Part shown: positions 49,765 through 61,700 of the stretch, piece by piece | How positions within the stretch are numbered: the stretch's first letter is position 1 | Layout: every line of letters starts with the position of its first letter | Assembly (NCBI GenBank): GCA_964035545.1 | Contig: OZ037767.1 | Location: 2,422,680-2,486,679 of the forward strand | Direction of reading: 5' to 3' | Length of the DNA stretch: 64,000 nt | Origin: Bugula neritina | Lineage: Eukaryota > Bryozoa > Gymnolaemata > Cheilostomatida > Bugulidae | The notes under the pieces: generated by a model | Told to the model about the DNA's origin: nothing | What the model saw: only the letters and a program-made list of their open reading frames with translations | Database searches by the model: none | Made by a program: the position numbers and the translations under genes

Positions 49765-52700
49765 CTATGTGGTAAAGAGTGCTTCATAGAACTCGGACTC
49801 AGTACACTCGTAACGATACTTGTTTATTATGTCCTGCATCTTCTGCACTCGCCTGTTGTGGGGTATTAGACTCCTGAAATGTAAATAGCTCATAGCATCG
49901 AGTATTAAGTAGTGTCTCAAGTAATAATAAAAAAAATTATTAATAAAATAAAATATATTATATTACATTAATAAAATAAAATAATTGATACTAATTATTA
50001 TTAATTCAAAATCTTTTTTAAAACTTTACTGAAGTCATTCTATTTAGAGAGTAGAGAGCAACACTTACAATTCATTCAGCAAACGTTTACGAGCGGCCAT
50101 GTTGACAGCTGTCTGTCTGATCAAAACTCCTAAAGTCCTCTTCAGACACACCATTCCATCTACCAATGGCAAGGGAGTCCCACACCTTGAATATACGACA
50201 TTAAATGAAATCATACGACATTGATTATACTTGACATTAAAAAGAAAAGGAGATTCTAGTGGTGATAATGTTTTCTTTCCTAGTGGTAAACCAGTGCCTA
50301 TTAAACAGTGGGATAACACACATTCGTTGTATTCTCAGTGATACAAATTTTACCAATGCCATTTGTTAGCAAAGAAATAAAAGCAGCCGTGGTGAAAAGG
50401 TTAGAGCATGACAAGGTCATGAGTTTGACCCCCCCCCCCCCGTCATTGGTGCTGTCAGAAAGAGCATCCAATTATAACTGCTTCTATGCCACAGCAAAAC
50501 CCCTCAAACCATGTTGGCAGCATAGAAGGAGGCGCAGTCATAGGCCCGCTCTAGGATTTTTTTGTCACAAAATAGGACTTTAAACAGATGAGAGTACTTA
50601 ATAGTAAATAACAGTGCAAACATACAAAGGAAATCCTACACAACAAACAATTAAATGTGGGTTGGCCACTGAAATCCTGTTTTTCACAGGTGTAGTAAAA
50701 TGTAACTATACAAAGCCAATCCTATATGGCAAGTACCTCTCAGTGTGGGTAGTAACGTGTACCCTGACAAGGCCGCTGCTCAGAGCTGTCACGTATACTA
50801 TCATATACTCAGCCGGTGTACCGCTGTCGTTGGGTCCGTTTGTTGATGACAGCAGATCCTCTACAACACAGCATGGTGTGTCAAGTCATCAGAAGATAGA
50901 CAAGATACTGGACATCCGCCAGGAAATGTGATGTCTGGTCATTTATAAAACATATTTGGAGTTGTCACCCTTAGAACTGAACAATTTAGTGATATGGTGG
51001 TGTGAAATTGCTAGCAGTTAATAAAGTAAATAATTTTAGTTATTTTAAGCTACAAATAGTTATGTAACAGTAGCTCGTAGATGACATGAGACGAATGAGT
51101 TTCTTGTAAATTCTTAACTTGATAGTTATTATTGCCAGGCAAAGATCATCTGCTGCACTATCTTGCATTGTGAGAAAGATTTACTGAGTCTAACCAACTA
51201 AACCCATTGTAAAATTTAATGAGACAAAATGTTCAAAAAGCGTCAATAAAGTATTATTCATACTGCAGAATACAGTTGTACTATTATGTCAGGAGCAAGC
51301 AACTCTCAAGTTATGTAATTATACAAAAAGTGTTGGCTGGTGGAAGACATTTTTGTAACTCTGTATAGTGATGATGTCATAAAGGGTGTGGCTGCAGAAT
51401 ATCTTATGTCATATAAATTAGTTTAAGAAGTATTTCGAAAAACCGTTAACAGACTATTGAAAAGAAATGGTGAAAAATTTAATTTAAAAATGTGTTGAGA
51501 ATATAAGAGGTAACTTGGTAGTATAATTTCTCAACAGTTAAGCTGTGTGAGCATTAGTTGCCCATTGATGGAGTGGTTAATGGTGACGGCTTCACTGCAA
51601 AAATAGCATTTATGCTACGATTGGATGACGGAGTTTGACTCTCTGACTGACAGTTTGACTGTGTGACTAACAGTTCAACAGTATGACTGACAGTTTTACT
51701 TAGCGACTGAAAGTGAAGTAGATCAATACAACTGACATTGTCTAACAAATTCTGACTAACCCAGAGGCACTGTTTCTTGATCTTCCACTCGCTCACACCA
51801 AACAACCAAAGTTCTCACTTCCTGCAGACTTTTGGAAACTCTAGAAGATTCTTTACCAGAACCGCTGGACTTTCGGTCAGAAGACGCAGTCTCTGGTGAT
51901 GCTTGAGCGACCGGGATAGTTTTATTACCTAGATAGAGAACAGTAACTGTTAATCATTGCTTGTGTAGAAAAGATTAGCTCGTTGATTATATGGTACAAG
52001 ATATGGCGAGGCATTGATTTTCTAAGCTCTTTGTAAAATATGAAGTCATAATTATTAATAGTTTGTAAGATTTGAAAGATTCAAAAAGTTACTCAACTTT
52101 GTTTGTACATACAGACAGTTTTCTTGCAACAAAAATAAAAATTTTCTATTAGGTTTACAATACATAACAACAATATTTAGAAGAATAGAATTTTATGCTG
52201 TATCATCCGAAGAGTAAGCCAATCATCATCTGCTTGTTATCATGGAAATGATAACCCAGTGAATACGGAATATTTTATTCCAGACTATTTTTTTAAGCAA
52301 CTGAGAGTCATTCCACTCAAAACTATGGAATTCATTTACTAAAACTACTCTTACAATAATTACTACACAAAAAAGAGAAACACGGCATATAACTGTAGTA
52401 GCAACAAAATTTGAAAACAGAAAAAAAATATTTTAAGCACCTTAAAATATTTGAACAAACCAATTGTAATCTATTATTTTAGATATTTGACCAAAATAAA
52501 TTGATAACTATATAATAAAAATATATAAAACTGTAAAGAGTAACAATTGAGTTCAAATAACAATCAGATATAAAACTCATCTAGAAAGTAGTGTCATGTA
52601 AAATCTCAGCTTCTACAATGTGCAGTGAGATTAGCCTGTGACTAAAGGTAAGGTCAGCTAATGAGGTGCAACAAGCATAGTAGAAGGAGTGCAAGTGTGG

Positions 52701-55700
52701 ATTCACTGTGTTTAATTAATCATACATGACTGCATGCATAAGATAAATTTATAGAAAGTTACACTAATTGTAAAATATTATAACAGATATTTTAATTAGT
52801 AACTAGTAATTAGACACCAGTAGAGTTGCAAATCTTTTGTTTTAAATCAACAAAAAAGCAAATGTTTGTGAGTTCGAATCACTGATGGAATAAATACTGA
52901 GAGCTAACACCATGTAGACAGAGAAGTATAGTTGTAGGACATGCTCTTCAATCAGGTTATACCAACGATTTCTCCAGATTTCACTTCTGAAACACTTTTT
53001 CGACGAGAAAGTCGGTCATCTGCAATCCTGCTGATAATCTTTTTTATTCCTTTTCCAATACTTTTTGGTTTTTTCACACTTTCACCGTCCCCAGCAAAAC
53101 TTCCTCGTCGTTCAGCATCTGAAGCTTGAAATTCTGAATAACCCCAAACAGTAAGTTATGTTTAAAACTAAACTAAAAATAACTTTTTAAAAAAGTAAGT
53201 TATTTTTTTGCAATAGCCCACGTACAAGCTTACCAAGCTTAGAAATCTCTTTCTTTTCTTTTCCAGACTTTTCAGATTTTCTTAGTTTATGCTGATTAAT
53301 CAGATCATTGCGGTCGTCTATTGATATAACTCCCATGGCCAGGTCGTATGTTATACGTCGCACTGCTTGGCGTTGATTGACAGCAAAAGGTGGTGATTTT
53401 GATGTGAACTCATCACTTGGTGGCTCTGAAATGGTTCTATTTATTTTCTTTTTAAAATATTTAGCCCCAGATCTTCTCAAAGCATCTTCTGTATCTATTG
53501 CATCATCATCACCCAGGAAACTGCTCTCAGCACCCTGTGGAGTAACTTCACATACTTCAGGTTCAGAAGATAACAAATCTCCTTCATTTGATGTCTCCAT
53601 TAGCAAGCTAGTTGGCCCCGCACCTCTTTGGTGTTTCACTTCAAGCTCGTTCTCTAACTCACTGCTTTCTGTTACAAGACTTTCATTCAGACTTGCCAAA
53701 GCACCGGCTGATGATTCTTCACTGACAGCAACTCCACTTAAAACAGGTTTATCTTCTATGGGACTCAGTCTTTCCGCCACTTTTTCCAACCTATGCTGAT
53801 TGAACAGAGCAATTTGTCGCTCGGTTACTACATCCAGACTTGACCTTCGCTGAGTCGCACTTCTAAACTCGCTAGCCGACCGCCTTCTGCTTCCTAAACT
53901 GAACTTCCTGTTGGCGCTTTGCTTATTTACTTTTCTCACACCAGAAAACAACGAAAACAAAAAAAAGCTTATTCTGATGCATTTTTTTTCAACTCACAGC
54001 TGTTGATTATATCAACATTATAATACTACTAATCCATGTTTTAATGTACATAGCAGACAAACACACATAGATCACAAATTTGAAGTACACTTCAACCAAT
54101 TTCTGCTGACACAAATGAATTTATCGACTAATACTGTTTTTAAATCCCACAGCAGATATCACTTACCTTGAGACTGGTTGAGTTTAGACAGGTAAGTATT
54201 CCGCTCCTCTGTAGGTACAATAAACGCAACTTCCGTTCGGCTGTCACTCCAGTACAGCAGCCATCTTGTGCCGTCAAAGGCAGCCGGGCCACGCGAAGAC
54301 GGAATTTGATCTGAAATACACAACTTCAAATTAAGACGATGCTGAGAACAACTAATCCAGATGCACTACTGCCAGTTAACACTGCATAGCTTCTCTGATT
54401 AGTATACAGTTGAATATTACATTGTATTACAACCACCAATAGAAGTTGCTTTTACATCTGATTAAGTGACTAACACCATCAATAGTATACAGCTTCGTGA
54501 GAAATTCAATCCGTATATTAAACGCAATCTGATTGGACGACTACACTTCAGCTATTACCTGGTTCCTGGCTCGGGTAGGGAGAAGCCTTAGCTCCAGACT
54601 TAGTAGCACCCGTCCAGCCGGGGTGTGTGTGGATATTCACTGGCCACCCCATGGATAACAGCAAGTCTTTAAAGTCACTGTTTAAAGACTTGTAACTTTT
54701 CTACAAATTAATAAAAAAGTAAACTTTTACAGACCCAATAATATGTATTTTTTGTTTATTAATTTTTTCACTAGTTTGCTTTCAAATGTCAGTATTTGTA
54801 GCTATTACAATGAAATATATTACCATTGTATCAAATACAGATATATATTATCAGTAGTTGCTATGCAACACAACGTTATGTCCTCCATCATTCCCCATGT
54901 TACAGAATGTTTATATGTACCGTGTTGTCCAGAATATCCGATACTTTATTCTGCCCAGCCTTCACATAAAACACATAAACAGTATCTCTTGTTCTGTTTG
55001 CAATCTGGTCTAAATCTTTAAGAGACTCTATAAACGCGGCATCCCCTGAATCAAGTCGACACAGGTAAGGGGGCATACCCTGGCACTCCTGCAAAGTGTA
55101 AAAGTATTACTAAGAATTAAGTCTAAGCACATAAAATGACCATGGCATGGTCACTGACAGAATGAAAAACAACTTTCAGATTTGTAACTTCCATTAGCTG
55201 ATGGTCCAACGTCTGCTGTTATTGCGACGTCTGCTAGAAAATGTAGTCCAACTGCTGTTACCAGTAACAGATGCTGTAGTCTATTAAAAGCTGATTATTA
55301 ATAAAAATTAAAAAAGGTACAGATAAAAATTGTAAAAAATAGGAAAACAAGAAACTGTACGACTATTCAACCATGCTTTGAAAATTTACCAAAAAATATT
55401 TTTACTCTGTAATTGCGCGGTGATCTGCTGTGTAGATGATGAGCAGTTTATAAAGATAAAAATACTTTTTGCATTTAATTTAAATCCAATTAAATTCCTT
55501 GTCCAATAATTTAAACTGGTATAATAAAATATATATATAAAATCACACATAACAGATAAGCAGTGGTATAACCTGTAAAGACTGAGAACTAAGTAAGCCG
55601 AGCTGAGAGAGGAGAACTCTGGCACTCTGACTCTGGTTACGGGCTGGTAGTGGTTCACACTCGCTGGAGGCGGGTGACGCTGAATGAGCGAGTGAAGGGC

Positions 55701-58700
55701 CATTCTTCAGCTCCGATTCTATTTTTGCATTTATGATACTGGCGAACTTTGGGTCAAGGTCATCAAGGTCATCCAATCTGGGCAGAGTTTTGTCACTAGA
55801 AACAGAAAGTAGAAACTATCTGGTCTCAACAATCAACAACAAATAACAGGCCTGTTTGGGAAAAAGGGGAATCTATCAAAATATTTCCTTTCTTTATCAA
55901 CAAACACAGAAAAAAAATATATAAAAATACATCCTAGTTAAACCTTTACTACAAGCATAATGTAAGGATTTGTTGCCACCTAACCTAAATAGCGAACATG
56001 TGACTCATTGATAGCAACTAACTCCCTTTTTCCTGCGCAGTAAAATATATTATATTCTGAAGTTTCCATAAAAATACCATTGAGATGAACTCAACCAAAT
56101 GTATTCAACACATTTTCTTCCTTTTGCATTAAAGAATTTATGACTCTGATGCACCCATCTTTAATACATTACATGTATAAATTCACTAAACTTTGAATTT
56201 TTAATGAGATAAAAAAGTTCTGTTTGACATGAAATATACTGCAAATTTATTGAACTATTTCATAAAATTATCACCAAAAGGATATTATCTAGACTACATA
56301 TAAAGGGATGTTATCTACACTATATATGAAGAGATATTATCTACACTATATATAAAGGGATATTATCTACACTATATATAAAGGGATGTTATCTAGACTA
56401 TATATAAAGGGATGTTATCTAGACTATATATAAAGGGATGCTATCTAGACTATATATAAAGGGATGCTATCTAGACTACATATAAAGGGATGCTATCTAG
56501 ACTACATATAAAGGGATGTTATCTAGACTATATATAAAGGGATGCTATCTAGACTATATATAAAGAGATATTATCTAGACTACATATAAAGGGATGTTAT
56601 CTAGACTATATATAAAGGGATGTTATCTAGATTATATATAAAGGGATGTTATCTAGACTATATATAAAGGGATGCTATCTAGACTACATATAAAGGGATG
56701 CTATCTAGACTACATATAAAGGGATGCTATCTAGACTACATATAAAGGGATGCTATCTAGACTATATATAAAGGGATATTATCTAGACTACATATAAAGG
56801 GATGTTATCTACACTATACACAGCAGGATATGAACGTTAAACCTACGCCTTGACAAGAGGAATAGAGTCTACGGAAAAGGGCCACCACCGCTGCTCTATC
56901 CTAGGTCTCGCTGCCGCAGGTGCTGCCGGCTTAGGCCGGGCAGCCTTTACTGGTTTGGAGCTGCCAGTTTGCTCAGATTTGGGTTCAACAATCCAGATCT
57001 GTCTGCCAAACGGCCCTCTGATGACCACCTTGACAGTGTTGGGTTCCTGTGTACCTAGTATAGATGGGTATACATGTAGAACAGACAGAGGAATAGACAC
57101 ACAGACAGACACACACACAGACAGACACGCAGACAGACAAGCATACACACAGACAAACAGACAGACAAGCATACACACAGACAGACACACAGAGAGTGAT
57201 TTAAAATATAATTTGAAACTAAAACAGGTGAATACATAACTTAATATTTCTTACTTTGTAGAGATTTCTTGTTTTGCTCTAAGACGGCTAGTATAGTGAG
57301 GTTGTTCAGAGAAAAGTATTTGAAATTTGAGAAATCTTCAGAAAGATCTTTTTCTGACAAAGTTGAATAAAGACTCTCTGGTCCACACGGGGAGGGAAAC
57401 GAATCCTAAATACAGGAAATGTAAGTCAGCATCTAGAAGAGTCAGCGAATACTAAATATTTAGTATTTAGTACTAGGCAGCAATTGTGGCTTAGTGATTA
57501 GAGCAGTAGCGCAGTAAACAAAGTCAGAGGTTCTAAAAACAGTAAATACTATTGGTAATGTTAGGAAGAGCATTCAGTAATTATTGCTTCTTTTCCACAA
57601 TAATAAGCAAGTCCTTAGCCTGATTTTAGAACCCTTTCTATGCTCACAGCAACTCTAAAACCATATGAGTTATTTAGTACTGAGTACTAAATATTTGGTT
57701 AGTACTCAGTAGTTAGTCCTTAGTGTTTAGTATCTAGACTGTAGTTATAAGTACCAAGTAGTGAGTACTAGCAGTCTATGCAGTCACTATGTAAGTCAAA
57801 GTCCAAAACAATTGCTGAGAGCAGTCAGTATTTACATTCATACTCTGTGGTTTCTAGTAGAAAACTTTCAACATGCTGGGACAAACAACAAGGAGATATT
57901 ATATAATTAAATTAAAGTCAATCTTTTAGTAAAATATCAAGTTTTGGACAATAATTCTAAACTGTTTTCAAACTAAAACCATAATAAAAATTATGGAAAA
58001 ATTACATGAATATAATAGAATGAAAGAATTGTTTTGAAATTAAGAAAATAATAGATTATAGCCAAGTGGAGGCAAATCTTTCCTTACCACTTGATCTGTA
58101 ATACACATGAGCAGAGCCTCTGCTGCATCCTTCACCTTCAAAGACATGGGGAGGTGCTCTTTAGCCCCTTTCATTAGCACTTCTTGAGAATTAGGCTACA
58201 AATTAAAGTGATTCAGTCAGTCATTAGAGTTGTATTCTTGCATGAGTCATGCGTGACTTGACTTATCAAACTGATTCAGTTATAAACTGGATACTCAGTT
58301 TTACACTGCTAACTATGACTCAAAGCTAAAAGCGATTAAGAAATGTGTAATAATGATTAGAACTGGTCAGTTCCTTACACATTACTGGTTTATTATTCAT
58401 TCTGATAATATTGTCAATAGCTCCACATTTTGGAAGAACTTATGAGGTTAACTTATAAAAAAATAATACAAAATGTTTTCAAAAAACTAAATAAAAGTAA
58501 CAATGTGTATGACGCAATAATTTTTACATAATGGCACTAATTTTATATTTTATTCTTATTTTAATATTAGATTATATTTTTATCAACTAAATATTGTATT
58601 AATATGTATAAGCTAACATTAGTCACTGGGTAAAAATTATCCAATCCCATTGCATGTAATATGTAAGTTAATCAATAATGACCTGGCGTGATCTCTTGCC

Positions 58701-61700
58701 GGAAATTCCGAGTTCGACAACCTCTAACACAGTGTAAAGGCATTCCTTGTCTTGTAGAAGGGTGTGTTCCAGTAACCACTGAGATAGGCAGTGCAGAGCT
58801 GCTAGTATCATTGAATGTAAATTTCTACAAAAGACGTAAAATTCCAAAAGTTTAGTACATAAAATTATATACCTCACTATTATATTATATTATTATGTTA
58901 TTTTATGTAATGTTATTATCTTATATTGTTATATCATTTTGTATTATAACTTTATATTATATCATCTTGCATTAGTACATAATATAATATTGAATATTAC
59001 ATTGTATTATAAAGTAAATATTATAACACACAAGCATTAAAATTAAATGGAAAGCAAGAAATAAATAGTTTCAAAAAATAAATCATCAACAGATGGATTT
59101 TGGTTGCAAAAAGCTGTGAAGTTTTCTTTATAAATATTTAAAAAATATGAAAGCTTATCTTTGATATGTAATCAAGTGTTAATTGTCACTTTAACATTCT
59201 TCAGTAATTATATTATATTATACAATATATATTATATTATATTATATTATACAATATATATTATATTATATTATACAATATATATTATATTATATATATA
59301 TTACATCAAATTCACATTTGAAATCAAGAAATACTAAGACACTTGGAACTTATAAAGCAAGTACTGGGACCACAAATCCCTACATGGAAAGCATACAGCT
59401 GTATTTTAGGAAGTATCATCAACATTGGGCTAAAGTTCAAATTGACTTCGAAAGATAAACAAACAAATAATAAACAATCAGTACCTAGTTTGAGGTCTTA
59501 CCTAGTCTGATTCTGTGGGGGACGGCTGCAAAGAAACCCGATAAATTTACAGAGTTGACTGACAGTCTCTTTGCACATGGCTATGTTCACAATCAGCAGC
59601 TTCACTCTAGCGAAGGAGGCAAGAAGTTCGAGAGCTCCGATAGCGAGAGAATAGTCAGTCCACCAATCAGAGATCAGCGCAGAGCAGATCTGTTTAGTAG
59701 CAGTCAGCAGCACCCCGGTAGCGGAACCTAACCAGTTATATAACAGTAGAGTCAGCGACAGCAGCTAGAGTAACACTTATAAACACTAATTATCTTTCTG
59801 AACTCAGTTGCATCAACATAAGTCCAGATAGAAAAAGGCATATCAATATCCAATTTTGTTTAAACCTTTGTTTTAGCTTCTAAAACAATGTCTGGATCTT
59901 TATACAGTTGAAATTTCTAATAACTAAAAATACATTTACTATCAGAAATACCATTTTACAAAACATTCTAACTTTAAAGGATAAATTTCAAATTATATGA
60001 AATGAAAACACAATATATTAATTTAGTTTGTAACGAACTGCAGTCATCTGTGATACGGCTAGTAGGCCTTCTTAGTATGACATCTGGGGGAGGCATCGGA
60101 GGAGGTGGAATGTCGGGTTCAGCAAGGTTGTCACTGCTAGCATAGCTGAGTGAGTCAGGAGTAGAGAGGGTATACTGCTCTTGACTCGTGCATGATGTCA
60201 CTGAGCTGAGCTTCTCCTGCTCTCTCACTTCGTGGGTGGCCATGTCTTGCACAATAAGAGCAAGGGCACCTGTTGAGATAAATATAACTCCATATACCAT
60301 TAGTGATTAGAGTACTGTTGACAGGCTACCTGCTAAGAAATGACATTCAATGCATGCTGTTGACATGTTTTAACTAAATTAAGTTTTTTTTATTAAGAGA
60401 GCACCTGTTGACAAATGTCATCTTCCTTCTACTAAACTAAATATTAAGAGAGCACCTGTTGACAGGACACATCTTCTCTCTACTAGACTAGATATTAAGG
60501 GAGCACCTGTTGGCAGGTGACATCTTCTCTCTGCTAGACTAGATATTGAGAAAGCACCTGTTGGCAGGTGACATCTTCTCTCTACTAGACTAGCTATTGA
60601 GAGAGCACCTGCTGTATATAGTGAATAAGAAGGGTATTTACCAAGTAGCATGTTGGAGTTGCTACTATCCTTTTCAAAGGTGAGTGCGTTTAGAATCAGC
60701 TGAGCTAGTCTAGACTTCAGTGACATGTAAGTATAGAGCTTCTCTCCAGAGTAGAGATCTAGCAAAGAGTATATATGACACGTAATATATATTAAAATAT
60801 ACCAAAGAGCATATATTTTATATTATTTTCACATCTATGTCTACATTGTACTGATGAAGTTGCTTATATTCCACACCTTATACTAATACTTCTTTTATCA
60901 ATTTTATTTAAACCTTCATTTTTTGCCGATATGAGTTACACAGGAAATGCAGCAAAAATAATAGACTATTTATAGCCAGCTGTAAGAAGTGTCGTCCTAC
61001 CTTTGATCTCTACATTGTTGTAGTGAAATGGAAGAGACAGAATAGACAAGAGGATGTGAATGCAAGCCTTCCTCAGCTCCACCTCAGGTAGCCGATCATG
61101 AATACTACAAACAAAAATGTCATCATAGTATAATATTAGTGGCAGCAGAAATAAGGGCAGCAGCAGTAATAGCAGTAGTATCAGCAATGGTGACAGCAGT
61201 AGTATCAGTAATAGCAGTAAAGATCAAGACAGCAAAAGTTACCATAATAGTTAGAAAAATACAAGTAATAATAGAATGCAATAAAAACAGATATGGTAAT
61301 CTATAGCATCTCAACATGTCATATGCCAATATCTAATCGCAAGATTTACAATCGAGCAAATTATATATTGTGTTGCAATGAAGCCGTGAAATATTGTGAT
61401 TTTCACCTGAATGCTCATACTGTACTGCCAATGATAAACTTTTCTTTAAATAATTTAATTTCAAGCTTTATAACTATGTGCAAAACATCTTTATCTTTTT
61501 GTAGAAGTGATAGACATAACATATTATGTATACTAACTAGAGTTGGTTTGCACCAGTGGCTAACACACATTCGAGGGCCGGCAGTATTTTGGGTAGAAGT
61601 ATATTAACTCCCGGCAAATCCACTCGAAACATGTCTGCCATGTGAAACAGGGTCAGCGTCATTACGCTGCCATTAAACGGCTGCAAACAAACAAAAACAA

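Noticed and set aside
52862-52920. GAGTTCGAATC, a B-box-like word suggesting another SINE or tRNA
   Set aside because: No A box upstream, no clover-leaf, and none of the SINE core or tail follows.
56843-57239. Long cysteine/valine-rich minus-strand frame and matching plus-strand frame
   Set aside because: The Cys-rich half is the CAGA/CACA microsatellite read through the intron; only 57054-56847 is RALGAPB coding sequence.
60418-60765. 115-codon frame with repeated [11 protein letters not shown] units
   Set aside because: The repeat part is the 51-bp intronic array read in frame; only 60758-60642 is supported as exon.
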